Assembly: GCA_903632075.3 (NCBI GenBank) | Contig: CAHIKZ030000583.1 | Span: 1,158,501 to 1,222,500 of the forward strand | Origin: Acanthosepion pharaonis | Taxonomy: Eukaryota > Mollusca > Cephalopoda > Sepiida > Sepiidae | DNA length: 64,000 bases | Reading direction: 5' to 3' | Shown: in pieces, positions 32,318 to 43,799 of the stretch | Layout of the letters: the number at the start of each line of letters is the position of its first letter | Numbering within the stretch: the stretch's first letter is position 1 | Notes under the pieces: model-generated | Told to the model about the DNA's origin: nothing | What the model saw: only the letters and a program-made list of their open reading frames with translations | The model's database searches: none | Translations under genes and position numbers: made by a program

Positions 32318-32320
<3 letters not shown>
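30780..32320. other. Long stretch without a recognised gene
   Basis: AT-rich DNA with no ORF above background. CA-rich runs at 31960-32013. Nothing else that I can name. Confidence 0.4.

Positions 32321-32323
<3 letters not shown>

Positions 32324-32399
<76 letters not shown>
32324..32399. repeat. (AT)n array
   Basis: About 76 bp of AT, followed by the TGCTCGATATCAGAGATAG module. Confidence 0.95.
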
Positions 32400-32402
<3 letters not shown>

Positions 32403-32474
32403 GAAATATAGTCTTAAGGTGTGCTATATTTATGGGATAAAGTGCTCGATATCAGAGATAGAGCGTGTGTAAAT

Positions 32475-32552
32475 ATAAAAGTGAACATGAAGTGCGTATA
32501 GCAGGAAACAGTCTGTTTGTCGCTATACGTATGTTGACTTTATGTTCACTTT

Positions 32553-32556
<4 letters not shown>
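32475..32556. repeat. Palindrome with GAAACAGTCTGT centre
   Basis: TATAAAAGTGAACAT (from 32475) is inverted at 32542-32556. Inner TATAGC/GCTATA also pair. The centre holds GAAACAGTCTGTTTGTC, the 3' half of the 20387 hammerhead family without its CUGANGA half. Confidence 0.6.
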
Positions 32557-32610
<54 letters not shown>

Positions 32611-32627
32611 TGTGTGTGTGAGTGTGT
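32555..32627. repeat. (AT)n-(GT)n array
   Basis: AT then GT dinucleotides. Confidence 0.95.
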
Positions 32628-32719
32628 AGGTAATTTCATTTATAAGCTGTGTATGCACGCTACTTGTAAGGCGCTCAAATATGAGTGATAGTGTTGACAT
32701 ACTTAGTTGTATTGATGTG

Positions 32720-32764
32720 AGATTGTGACACTGGATTTCCGCCTTTACGATTGTCAGACAAACT
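32720..32764 (-). ncRNA. Decayed copy of the 36077 hammerhead
   Basis: Minus strand: AGTTTGT, CTGACAA, eroded helix II, GGAAATCCAGTGTC, ACAATCT. Same layout as 36077-36122, with more mismatches. Confidence 0.45.
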
Positions 32765-32816
32765 GACGATAGCAATGACGTATGACTCAGGGTGCCAAAC
32801 CTATCAATCATATAAA

Positions 32817-32819
<3 letters not shown>

Positions 32820-32867
<48 letters not shown>

Positions 32868-32925
32868 AACCTAATGAGCCAGAAAAACCTACTCAACCCA
32901 GGTTTCACTTAAGTGGATTTGATTA
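32820..32925. repeat. (AT)n and third palindrome-family fragment
   Basis: AT run 32820-32863, then AATGAGCCAGAAAAACCTAC and CCCAGGTTTCACTTAAG, matching one arm of 10284-10407 (minus-strand hammerhead orientation). Confidence 0.55.
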
Positions 32926-32970
32926 TTGGCTAATCAAAAATTCAGAAGGTTTTTCGAGACAGTATAGTTA

Positions 32971-32972
<2 letters not shown>

Positions 32973-33033
<61 letters not shown>

Positions 33034-33042
33034 TTAATATAA

Positions 33043-33084
<42 letters not shown>

Positions 33085-33105
33085 TATATATATACATATA
33101 TTATG

Positions 33106-33138
<33 letters not shown>

Positions 33139-33173
33139 TATAAGTGCATATATATATATACACATATATATAT

Positions 33174-33240
<67 letters not shown>
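32973..33240. repeat. (AT)n-(CA)n cluster
   Basis: Several AT runs broken by short spacers, CA run 33173-33190, AT again, then CA. Confidence 0.95.
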
Positions 33241-33241
<1 letters not shown>

Positions 33242-33569
33242 CACACACATACGGTTTGGTCTGCTGGCTGGTGTTGTTTAGAGGCATATAAACATATATG
33301 AGTTATTTCTTGCTGAAATCTAAATATATTGAAAATTAATTGCTTCAACTAAATATATTTCTCACTCAATAATATAACTTAAAATATATAACGGAGAAAT
33401 TATAATTATTGCAACGAGAGCAAAATGTATATTTTACACAGAAATGTGAAGCTGCAAACATTTTTGATTATGATGTGTATTTTTTTCATGTAATATACTT
33501 TATTTTATGCAATGTATGTTTAGTAATTACATTATACAATTTATTGTTGATCATAACTATAAATTTATA

Positions 33570-33860
33570 TATTTGGCCATTTTACTATAAATATGAATTT
33601 TTGGTAATATTTTTTTTATAAAATCTATTTCTGGTATTTTTTCTATAAAAATATAACTTCATAATTTCACATTGTTTTGTTTTTGTTTGTGGGTTCACTA
33701 TTTGACTATAGTTCTGACCCTAGCAGAATCTTCCAACCCAGGTATTGGTCGTCCTGGGAACAACAGCAATTAAGGGGTGAGTCCTCGCTCCACAAAATCT
33801 CCAAACTTCCGATCAGAGGTCATTCTGCAGGATGTGGTTTATCGTCAAGACTATAATATA
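33570..33860 (+). repeat. Repeat-D copy
   Basis: (T)TTTGGTAATATTTTT-type short repeats, then GGTTCACTATTTGACT, GGGAACAACAGCAATTAAGG and GTGGTTTATCGTCA, as at 4440 and 60230. Confidence 0.6.
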
Positions 33861-34111
33861 TTCTTAGAAAAGAAAATTACTTAAACGACATCTAACATTG
33901 GCATTTATCGATTTGTGAGAAAAAAGCAAACAAAAACAACGCTCCGGCTAAAATATTTTTGAAATTGGAAATTAATTCATATTCAAGAGAAAAAATAAGT
34001 TAAAAAATAACACCAAAATTCTAATACCGACGAAAACAATTTTAAATTTTCAGAAAACGTATGCTAGATTCTGCTTAACAGATTAAATAATATCGACATT
34101 GCAAATGCATG

Positions 34112-34116
<5 letters not shown>

Positions 34117-34171
<55 letters not shown>

Positions 34172-34230
34172 GTGTGTGTGCGCGCGTGCGTGTGTGTGTG
34201 TGCGTGTGTGTGTCTGTGGTGTGTGTATAC
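34117..34230. repeat. (AT)n-(GT)n array
   Basis: AT 34117-34163, GT/GC 34170-34228. Confidence 0.95.
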
Positions 34231-34659
34231 AAGCATACATACATACATACAGGAAGTATCAAAAATGCTTTTTATAAATTTTGGGGTGGGTTCCCGACAC
34301 CAAAATAGGACAAATTCTCTATAAACATAGGAGTATTTGAAAGGATCCACCAGTCAATGATCCGACGGGTGCATGTGTGTGTGTAGAAACAAGTGGGGCA
34401 TTTTGAACATTTGTTGTGAGTTGCTGTGTTCAGCTACAACAATGGCCGTTTGGACATTAGTTTATATAGACATTTTACCTTGTTTTTGTCTCAGCAAAAC
34501 GACCCCACCATCCACCAAATGTTTGTAAAAGTATTTTTAGATTGTATATTGGAAAAGTATTTTTGGGAATTTATCTTGGAGTATACATTTAAGAGGGTCT
34601 GCTGGAGACTAACTTTAATAACTGAAAAACGTACCCTCATTTATACGTGAATATTTTAA

Positions 34660-35075
34660 GCCATTATTTTTATTTATACGTTCTTTTTATAGATACAAAT
34701 GTTTAAGTACATGCTCTGTTTATAATAAACAGTATTCACAACATTTACCGACCTGAATGTCCGAGACATTTTTATAGAGAATATGCATCCTCCGACAGGA
34801 ATCGAACCTGTATCCTATACGGAACCGTAATATAGCCTGACGTGCTTTTACCGATTGAGCCACAGACGAGCGTTTTCGGTTAACAAGGTCGATTTTACTG
34901 TTTTTAAACTACAATTCTCCATAATTTTCTCTTGTACATTCATATCTGCTCGATGCGTATCCAAATGTAAATAAATGACGTCTCCCACTATGAAATGAAC
35001 AAAGTCCGACAATTATTTTAAGGCATTTTTTTATGTTCATACGTTCTTGAAATAATTGTCGGACTTTTCATTATA
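34660..35075 (-). repeat. SINE-B copy, minus strand
   Basis: tRNA-like head at 34788-34871 (complement): TCCTCCGACAGGAATCGAAC, then ...GATTGAGCCACAGA. Body and leader pieces lie on either side, and a second partial body is at 35030-35070. Confidence 0.7.
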
Positions 35076-35300
35076 CATGTATATATAAATAGAATTAGAG
35101 GAAATAAGATGATTAGGGTTTTAACTGAGTTAACGTTTCGTTAGGTACAGAGCGAGAAACAGAAAAACTGTAAAACTATTTTTTCTTGATAAACGTTCGC
35201 GTAAGAAAGTAAAGAACTCAATAAAGAAAAGGTCACTTAATTAACAAGTTCTTACATTTAAATCTACATCCCTCCAAAGAGAAACGATCAAAACATTCGA

Positions 35301-35800
35301 TTAATTCAATTGCTGAGGTATCTGATCAGTTATTTTCAAATAACAATTATATTTTGCTTTACCAAGCATTTTAAAAATTAATTCTATCCCCATTATCCAA
35401 AGAAACAGCGAACTTCTTCTTGAGTTAGATATATAGTTCTGGGATGAACTCGATCTTATATGCGGTCTAAAAGACCCACTGGAAGATGAGGGTCTAACAG
35501 GTTTCTCGGGATGTCTCATCATCCCCTAACGGAATTCGATTTTATATTAATATGGAAATAAAATTACATGTAAGAGAGCTAGCATTGGCAATTATTTAAT
35601 TTTTTTTCTGAGGAAGAAAAGAAAACTATGTTAAACAATTATTGGTAATCGGGCAGATATTCAAATCTATCGCAAAAATAAGTAAACAAAATAATCCCCA
35701 AAATCAATTAAAATAATATAGGAAAAAGAATTAATTAGTATTTTTCATAAAACGTATACAAGGTAATGCTTAGAAGATTATATAGTATAAGTATCGCAAA
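35301..35800. other. No recognised gene
   Basis: A 73-codon Ser-rich minus-strand ORF (35301-35522) has no recognised domain. The rest is AT-rich. Confidence 0.3.
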
Positions 35801-35807
35801 CGCATAC

Positions 35808-35810
<3 letters not shown>

Positions 35811-35897
<87 letters not shown>

Positions 35898-35923
35898 AAT
35901 ATAAATAAATATTTATATATATA

Positions 35924-35992
<69 letters not shown>
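35811..35992. repeat. (AT)n-(GT)n-(AT)n array
   Basis: AT 35811-35851, GT to 35891, then AT 35930-35991. Confidence 0.95.
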
Positions 35993-35999
<7 letters not shown>

Positions 36000-36076
36000 T
36001 TATATATTATATACTACTTATATAGAAAGCGCTCAATATCAGAGATAGAGCTAACATATTTGGTTGGATAGATGTG

Positions 36077-36122
36077 AGTTTGTGACCCTGGGTTTCACGC
36101 TTTAGCGATTGTCAGACAAACT
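36077..36122 (-). ncRNA. Hammerhead candidate, G8 changed
   Basis: Minus strand: helix I AGTTTGT (36122-36116) pairs with ACAAACT (36083-36077), 7 bp perfect. Core CTGACAA (36115-36109), differing from CUGANGA only by G8 to A, as expected from CpG decay of CTGACGA. Helix II CGCT/AGCG. GAAA at 36096-36093. Helix III ACC/GGT with loop CAG. Cleavage base C at 36084. The related copy at 32720-32764 has the same CTGACAA. Confidence 0.65.
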
Positions 36123-36327
36123 GTGTGTGTGTGTACAGACAAAATATACGGGAGTTAAATTGTCGCCATAATATATTTTTAACATCGCGCATGCGCGTTG
36201 ATTGTTTTTTATTTTGTCGTCTGAAACAGTATAATAGGGTCAGTTGGGCACCAACTTTTTGAAAAAGATCACTATACTGTATTCCTTGACATTCGCGCCG
36301 TAAGCTCCAACACTAATTTTTTTTTGT

Positions 36328-36607
36328 TTGGGTGTCAATCCGAGGACAGTTCAGAGGATTCGGAAATAGTTGGGCGAGTCTAATGGTGATTACAAAGCTA
36401 CGGCAGTTCGGAAAACTAATTCTGATCATTCTGATAAGAAATTAATTCCCGAAATTGTTGCTGAGGAACACAGACTCAACATTGAGAACTACATTAAATG
36501 CTTCGAAGAGGTAGGTCTGCGCTGGGTCAAAAGAGTGGCTGTTGAATGACCCTATTTCTGACAAAAGGGCTCTACACCATCCCATACAAGCAGAACAATT
36601 AATTTAA
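36328..36607 (+). pseudogene. Internally deleted mariner/Tc1-like transposase
   Basis: A single reading frame starts with LGVNPRTVQRIRK, an N-terminal helix-turn-helix region, then a stop. It continues with DYKATAVRK, SDKKLIPEIVAEE, and passes directly into HRLNIENYIKCFEE, VGLRWVKRVAVE, and a decayed GSTPSHTSRT, the equivalent of the catalytic-core D-x-A-P-C-H block. The segment that should carry the first catalytic Asp is missing between AEE and HRLN. The intact enzyme would cut and paste a TA-flanked element. Terminal repeats were not identified. Confidence 0.65.
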
Positions 36608-36835
36608 TATCATTTTTGTTTGTACGTTGTTTTTTGATATACAAATATTTCAGTAAATGCTATGTTTATAATAAACAGTATTAACAACATTTACCGACCT
36701 GAATGTATGAGAAACCTGGATCAAACCAGTATCCTACACGGAACCGCCGTATAGCCTGACGAGCTATGCCATTTAGCTACAGTGGAAGCGTCTGGTTAGC
36801 AAGTTTAAATTACTGTTTTTGAACTACAAACTTCA
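36605..36835 (-). repeat. SINE-B copy, degenerate
   Basis: Body with ATTTCAGTAAATGCTATG and AACATTTACCGACCTGAATG, then a tRNA-like head (complement) with GGATCAAACC and a disrupted acceptor arm. Confidence 0.6.
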
Positions 36836-36840
36836 CATGG

Positions 36841-36861
36841 TATATATATATATATATATAT
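36841..36861. repeat. Short (AT)n array
   Basis: AT run, then a GT-rich tract. Confidence 0.9.
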
Positions 36862-37369
36862 ATGGGGGATTGTGGGTGGTGTATGTGTGCGTGTGTATGT
36901 GTACAGACCCCATATATACCTCTATATAACAATAACAGAGGAGGAAAGGAAATGATTAAAGTTTTAACAAAGTTAATCTCGCGTCAGACACTAATCGAAA
37001 AAAAAAACGAACTACCAAAACTAGTTGCCTTGTCCGGCGTTCACAGTATTAAATAAATAAAACAAACAAAATGAACAAATATTAAAAACGACCAATAGGA
37101 TTGGGAGTTTCAGTAGTTGACTTACATCTAGGAAATTCACGAACCAACAATAAGTTATTGTGCCATTAAAAGCAGAATCCATACTCAACAGCAGGCAGCA
37201 TAGGTTTAGGGATCCAATATTTCCACACAGAAGAGCCTAGTGGATTAAAGCTTAGTTTCGTGAATGAAGACTGTAGAGCACAAAACGTTGAATATATCGA
37301 ATCATTTGCGATGCCTGCAGCCAGGAAATTTGGTTCAGTTTGACGGTTTAGAGATTTTTTCTCGGCAAA

Positions 37370-37610
37370 ATCTATCTTACATATTTATAAATCTATGATT
37401 CACCCATACTTTAAATATTCCTGGCAGGTCTGGCTGGCTGCTCCTGCTACATATTTAGAGATTCTTGACGAAAACCTAAAGAAGAAACTGCAATGTTATT
37501 GGCCCTGAGCTGGCATTTCGTCTTCAGTCCCATTACAACCGTTGTAATGGATCTTCCCTGCGTCTTTTCTATAAATACTTAATGTTAGAAGTGAATTTTT
37601 AAGTATACTT
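37370..37610 (+). pseudogene. LINE C-terminal fragment
   Basis: Reads YSWQVWLAAPATYLEILDE then KKKLQCYWP with stops after it. This is the H-x-W-x-G-A-P-A...L-x-x-L-D segment of a non-LTR reverse transcriptase C-terminus. Truncated on both sides. Confidence 0.55.
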
Positions 37611-38432
37611 AATAGTATAAGTAATTTAAGTAAATATACTAAATACTTAATAGTATAAGTAATTTGTTTAATAATATGTAATTTTTCTCATGAACATTCT
37701 TCTATGATACATAGATTTTATGAATTTAAATGCAGTACTAGATTGGCGGGAAAGTCTCATCGATTTATAGTTAAAATGGCTTAACTTAACCGTAAGTTCT
37801 ATTTCAGCAGTTTCTTCAATCGCACTAATCATTACTTCAATATCAACTTTGACCTTTAATGATTTTTAAGCAATGTTGAACGTTATCTCGTGTTTTCTCA
37901 ATTATTATTTTTTTATTGTCTTAATAATATATTTTATTGTATTCTTTAATATTCAGTAAGCACTTGGTGTTCAACGATTTATTGCCTTGATAGGGGTGAA
38001 ATTATTTAAAATAAATTTCAATTTAACAAGTACTTCCAACAAACCTACAGTATTTTGCATTACCAACCATCTTAGAAGACCACTCTTTTCCCTCGGTGCT
38101 ATTCTCTTTAGGGATTCGGGTATGGTAGGTTCTTTTCTCCCTCAACCTTCCGGGTCAGGGCTAAAGATTTAGAATTTTCCCTCAATTTTTCTTCTTCTTG
38201 TTTTGACCAAACGTTCACCTAAGAATATAATGAATTAAATAAATACAAAAAATTGACAAATTCATTAATTTGAATCTACAGACAGTAGAAAAACGATCGG
38301 AAAGATTGATTGGTTTAGTTATTGAGTCAACGGTTTCAATTGATCAGTTATTTCCATGTTAAATGTTGATTCTGTTAATGTAATCCATTTTTAGATATAC
38401 ACTAGCACCTATATCCAGCTAGTCGATCAGAA

Positions 38433-38532
38433 AAAGCGTTCAATTGGCTCAATGGAGCTATAAAAAAAGTGTTCAATGTGTTCAATGGAGAAAAAAAAGC
38501 GTTCAATTTGCTCAATAGCGAAAAAAAAGTAT
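38433..38532 (+). repeat. Three-copy short tandem repeat, about 35 bp
   Basis: AAAAAGCGTTCAATTGGCTC, AAAAAGTGTTCAATGTGTTC and AAAAGCGTTCAATTTGCTC units. Confidence 0.75.
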
Positions 38533-38699
38533 CATGTTTAGATGTAACAGAGTCTATCTTCTTCAATTAATTTAAGTTACTTTCATTAAAAAACATTTTG
38601 AATTAATGCAGTTACTGATATAACAGAAGTCGTCTGTATTTATTCAGTCAAATTTAGCCGAGGATATGATGTGGTAAAACGCGCAACATGAAGACCCAC

Positions 38700-39330
38700 A
38701 TAAGAACACAATTATTTTGGGGTTTTTGAAATTCATTTTGTCTGTTTCCTATCAGGTATGTAAAACAGGATACATTTATAAAGCAATTGTTAAGTTTGGT
38801 GAAAATTGGTTGAAAGATCAAAGAAAAATAAGAAAGAAACCAGTAAAACTCGACATTTTTCGCTATTTACGCAGGTTTTCACTATATGGATGGACTCAAT
38901 TATCAAGTTAAATGACTGTTAATCTATCAACTTATCGTTGGCTAAAATTGAGTGAAGTTTTTATTAGATCGCTTGAAAATTGAGGGAGATTTTACCTTAA
39001 AATTTGTGTTGAAATCGATTTTTTTTGCTTTTCGCAATTTTCACTAAACCCAGTGACCTAGAAATAAAAATGAGGTATCGTTGAGCTTGTCATAACGTAA
39101 GTAGACAACATATCGAATTTGAAAGAAATCGGAGGAAAAAAAGGTGAATTTATCGATTTTTGATCGACGTTATCGATCATTTATTTTTTGAAGTATTATC
39201 GAATTTTTACGCTAAGCATCTATCTTTTTTATTGTACAATGCATGTGACAAGTTTGGTCAAAATCGGCTGTACGGATCTCGAGTGAAAAGGTATCACAAA
39301 GACAGACACACGTGCACACAGACATTCTCT

Positions 39331-39335
<5 letters not shown>
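38700..39335 (+). repeat. Possible LINE 3' untranslated end
   Basis: GACAAGTTTGGTCAAAATCG, ACGGATCTCGAGTGAAAAGG, then ACAAAGACAGACACACG leading into (AT)n. This type of phrase is common at 3' ends of animal retroelements. The family is not determined. Confidence 0.35.
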
Positions 39336-39336
<1 letters not shown>

Positions 39337-39386
<50 letters not shown>

Positions 39387-39400
39387 TATATATAGATAAT
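39337..39400. repeat. (AT)n array
   Basis: AT run with two GATATATA interruptions at the end. Confidence 0.95.
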
Positions 39401-39599
39401 ACTGGAATACTGCTTTGAGTTAAAATACGCTTTCTATTGATAGAGGAAGCTATATATTCAAACATCTTCATCGTATACCTACAACGCTGAATAGTACAAT
39501 ATTCTATGCATACAATTTTTGACTATACACTCTTATGATAATGTCTAAAGTATAGTTTGTCAATTAAACCTAATAACAGGTTAACAGCAAGAATAATTA

Positions 39600-40760
39600 T
39601 GATAGATCACTTATAATAATATTGGGAAAAAGTTTATATGATGGATTGATGCTTCGTTTTTACCAGAGATTTTATTTGGCAAAAGAAGTGATTAATAATA
39701 ATAAGTAATAATGAAGAAAAAAACGGATATATCAATATAATTAAATAAAGATTATTAACGGGCTAACAATAATAAGTAAGAAGAAAACAGAAAAATTTTA
39801 AAAAAAGAGTATAATGTCATAAAGGTAAAGGGGGGGTGAGAAGATTCATTTTCAACGAAAATTTTATTACGCTCAATCAGTAATTAACAACGACAACTAA
39901 AAATAACAGACGTCAACATTAAAGAATATAATAATGCTATGGACTAAAAATCCTTTGCATAGAATATTATACGAGGCACAATAAAAAAAAATCATAATAA
40001 TAAATGGTAAAATAGACCGATATACATTTAGACGGAAGATTTGCTCTTACCGTAGATCTTATTGGGCACAAAAACATTAACAATAACTAGTAATAAAAAC
40101 GATTATAACTATAGACTGTATTAAATGATGGAGAGAAAATTCGCTCTTACTGTAAATCTTATTAGGCACAATAAGAGATTAACAACAATAACTAATAATA
40201 AAATAGGGTAGTTATGACAATATATTGTAATAAATGTTATGTGAAGCATAGAAGATTCGTTCCTACCGTAGATCTTATTAGGCACAATAAGAGATTAGCC
40301 ACAATAACTAATAATAAAATAGAACAATTAGGACAATATATTGTAATGCTATGTGAAGCATAGAAGATTCGTTCCTACCGTAGATCTTATTAGGCACAAT
40401 AAGAGATTAGCCACAATAACTAATAATAATAATTGACAATTATGACAATATATTATAATAAATGTTATGTGAATGATACAAGATTCGTTCCTACCGTAGA
40501 TCTTATTAGGCACAGTAAGAAATTAAGAGCAATAACTAATTAAAAAAATGGAATAATTAAAACAATATAGAGTGATCAATGTTATGTGGCGAATAGAAAA
40601 CTTGTTCTTAACGTAGGTCTTTTTCGATACCATAAATCATTAACAGCAATAACTAATTAAAAAAAACGGAACATCGATTTGCTGTGAATGATATCATGTG
40701 TAATTCGCGTAGATTTTATTATACTCAATTAAGAATAAAAATAATAAGTAATAATAGACT
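39600..40760 (+). repeat. AT-rich tandem repeat, period about 115 bp
   Basis: The phrase GATTCGTTCCTACCGTAGAT occurs at 40254, 40366 and 40482, with more diverged versions at 39840, 40050, 40140, 40590 and 40690. Each is followed by CTTATTAGGCACAATAAGAG and (A)ATAACTAATAAT. Central units are the most alike. Confidence 0.8.
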
Positions 40761-42032
40761 AGAACAATTATTCGAATTTCAACGAATAGGGAATATCTTC
40801 CCATCAGAGAACTTAATCACCTTAGCGTACGACTTTCATTTCCTTATCAAATCGATCGCCTTATCAGTTACGCTAAAAGAGAATCCTTTTATGTCATCTC
40901 TTTGTAAGCACAATTAACTTTGTGAGTTTTGACGATGGACCTTGATGAATTACAACATCTAATAGAAATTCTAGGATTGACCGTGGATAACCAAAAATGC
41001 AGAAACCACATTTGCGGTTAAGCGAGTTCCCTGTATACAATTTTCTTTTGAATCTCTCCTACAGGCGTATTGAAAAGTCAATATATAATGTATTTTTTTT
41101 CTTTTTGCGTGTGAAAATAGACAATGAATGGATATTCTCTCAATCACGATGAAGATTGGCATAACAAATTAGTAAACAAGAAAGTTTCATACTTATAGGT
41201 AAAATTGTGTTCTTAGTGTGATTTTGTTACGTTCTTTTCCTTTCTCTCTTCTTGTTCCTTCATTTTTCAAAATGTCTGTCATATGTATAACAAGCAATAA
41301 CTGGAAGGAAGTGGTCTCATAATTCTATCACTTAAAGAAAAAAAAACATTACTCTGTCACTGTCTTCCGGTAATCAAAGTTTGGAGACTGTCGATACATT
41401 TTAAGAGGACATTCTGTTTCCTCGAATTTTAAACTTGAAAATCAATATTAACTCAAGCTGTCATTCATTTATTTGATATTTTATTTTCAATATATCTTTT
41501 CGCATCAATTTCAAATTACTAAAAGCGACAATGTCATAATATTCCAGGCAGACAATCCAGCCGAATGAACACTGAACCCTAACCCTGACTCTTCATGACA
41601 GTAAAAAAAAGTCCACTCTTTTCGAGTTGAAGTGTTAAAATATTATTTTCTACACTTTTTCCTCCTACACGCCTTGCCAATAATGTTACTGTTTTCTTGT
41701 CGCCAAGAAGACAACTCGATGACAAGGAAGCGGGAATTAAGTTCGTACGTTATATTTTAATTAAATTTTCAAAATGGCTGTAAAGTGAATTATTTTTCGT
41801 AAATCATAGGGATTAATTAAATCGTTTTTTTTTTCTTTCTTTTTAATTATATCTCTCATTTATTTTGAAGGACAACACATTGAATGTTTATGTGGAGGAC
41901 GAGATGTTTGTGTTGGCGGGATTGTTTGATGTTGGGAAGGGGAAGAATTGTCTGATTCATACTTGACGTAACTCAGGGAATGATTTAGGAAAAGAGAAAA
42001 ATCCAAAATCGAATATTGAAAGAAAGCATTTA

Positions 42033-42731
42033 TTGCTGATTGAAATAAATCACTGGAAAGATACACTAACAAACAAAATTAGCAGCTTGAATTTTCTGTC
42101 GAGACATTTTTTTTACAATGATGTTTACTCTGAGCAAGGCCGAAGAACCACTCAAGGCAGAGTGTTACAGAATAAGAAGCATTTATACCTAGACTTAAAC
42201 AGGTTAAGATTATACTTGATCGCAGAAGCATCCTCGTGGGAGTCGGTTACACAAAGCAACGTCACCTGGGAAGCGGCTCTAGATGGACCTACTTTTCATC
42301 AGCGAAACACGAATGGAATGACTGGTCGCTGCTACGCGCGTGGCATCGTGGATCTTAGTTGTGACGTTTTAGAACTCTTAGAGTTAAAGAACGTAGTTCT
42401 GAACACTTTCCATGGAAATAGCGATAGAGCAGCGAATGCTTGCAAGTTTTCGTTTGTCAGGCGTAAGATGGAAAATAATTCATCACCTACAAGGACGCGA
42501 GAATCCTTTTGGATTCTATCGGAACTGGAAATTGACAACTTGGCAATTCCTGTCCATATTTCATCAGTACTCAAGCCTCTACCTGATCTTGCCCTTGTAA
42601 ATGTAGACGATACCAGGAGGAGTCAGGTACGTACTGAAACGATAAGGAAACCAACCATACCCAAAATATTTTTAGCGATATATCATATGCATGAGTCCCA
42701 CGCATCTTGCCAATATATCCGTATTATTTAA
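42033..42731 (+). CDS. Hypothetical 232-codon ORF, possible exon
   Basis: The longest non-repetitive open frame in the window. Composition is balanced with no low-complexity runs. I recognise no domain, signal peptide or membrane segment. A strong splice-donor-like CAGGTACGT lies at 42624-42632, inside the frame, so if real it could be an exon ending there. No convincing acceptor or start context was found upstream. The frame ends immediately before a hAT-like terminus (42733). Alternatives are an unrecognised transposon ORF or chance. Confidence 0.25.
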   Translation: MLIEINHWKDTLTNKISSLNFLSRHFFYNDVYSEQGRRTTQGRVLQNKKHLYLDLNRLRLYLIAEASSWESVTQSNVTWEAALDGPTFHQRNTNGMTGRCYARGIVDLSCDVLELLELKNVVLNTFHGNSDRAANACKFSFVRRKMENNSSPTRTRESFWILSELEIDNLAIPVHISSVLKPLPDLALVNVDDTRRSQVRTETIRKPTIPKIFLAIYHMHESHASCQYIRII

Positions 42732-42732
42732 C

Positions 42733-43230
42733 ACTAGTGGCTCTCATACACTATACAGTGTGAATCTTGCGATAGGTGAATATTCAAGGCCCATTCGTTG
42801 AAAATGCCAATATAATATAAACAATATGCCGGAATGAAAATTCCAAAAGCGGAAATTGTGTGAAAAACTATTAGTAACGTTTACATGTAGCCCACTGATT
42901 CCCAGCATGCCTCACCGATAGGGCAGGGTAATATTTTGGTGGGGCATGAGTAAGATGTGCACCCTTCGGCTTATTATACCAACAGAATAAGGGGGATTCG
43001 AGAATGAGTTATTAACAATGAATTCTTTTCTAGTGAGTCTGAGTGAGAGTGTTAATATTAATGCGTGTTAATACGATGCATATACACTGTGCATACATAA
43101 AAAATATTGTGTGTATTTACGTACATTCGTAATTGGCATTAATGTAAGAATTAAATATTACAGGGAGGGCACTAGAATTTTAGAAATATCAAAGTGGGGC
43201 ATGTCCCATAATCGGTTGAAACCATTGATC
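42733..43230. mobile_element. Possible non-autonomous hAT-like element
   Basis: Left end AGTGGCTCTCATAC, and right end GGTTGAAACCATTGA whose complement is TCAATGGTTTCAACC. Both resemble the hAT terminal pattern CAGTGGTTCTCAA. GGGGCATGTCCCATAA lies just inside the right end. No 8-bp target duplication was found, which weakens the call. Confidence 0.35.
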
Positions 43231-43665
43231 TAGTGAGTAAACCTGTAGATGAGGAGTCCTTGTCGCTATTACGATTATATTCATAAAATCAAGGTAACAC
43301 ATAGGAAGGGTCATTAGAAGAATTACCATTAATGTATTTAGAGTAAAGTGGGAGGTAACCTATGTTACAGAGGTGGTAAGGAAACTGAAACAACTTTTCT
43401 TGTAGCAGACAAAGCCATTGATTCGGTATGATATTTCGACACTCAGCGAATCATTTCGATGATTCCGCAAAAAAACACCAAGTTTGAACTGAGTCATCGT
43501 TTGATTTGAGCTTTGTTTAAAGAATTATAGGAGATACATTGAATCTCCTATAATTTTTTCAGATTACAACCTAAGCTTTGCGTTCGATGCTATATCTGAC
43601 ATGATAACTACTATATACATGTAAAGGAAGAAGAAGAAGGACTAATTTCACAGTTAGCAACATAG

Positions 43666-43798
43666 TTTTCTTTCTTTCTTTCTTTCATTATTTCTTTCTT
43701 TCTTTCTTTCTTTCTTTCATTCTTTCTTTCTTTCTTTCTTTCATTCTTTCTTTCTTTCTTTCTTTTTTTCATTCTTTCTTTCTTTCTTTCTTTCTTTA
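43666..43798. repeat. (TTTC)n array
   Basis: TTTC tetranucleotide run with occasional ATTC units. The Lys/Glu ORF on the minus strand is an artefact. Confidence 0.95.
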
Positions 43799-43799
43799 T

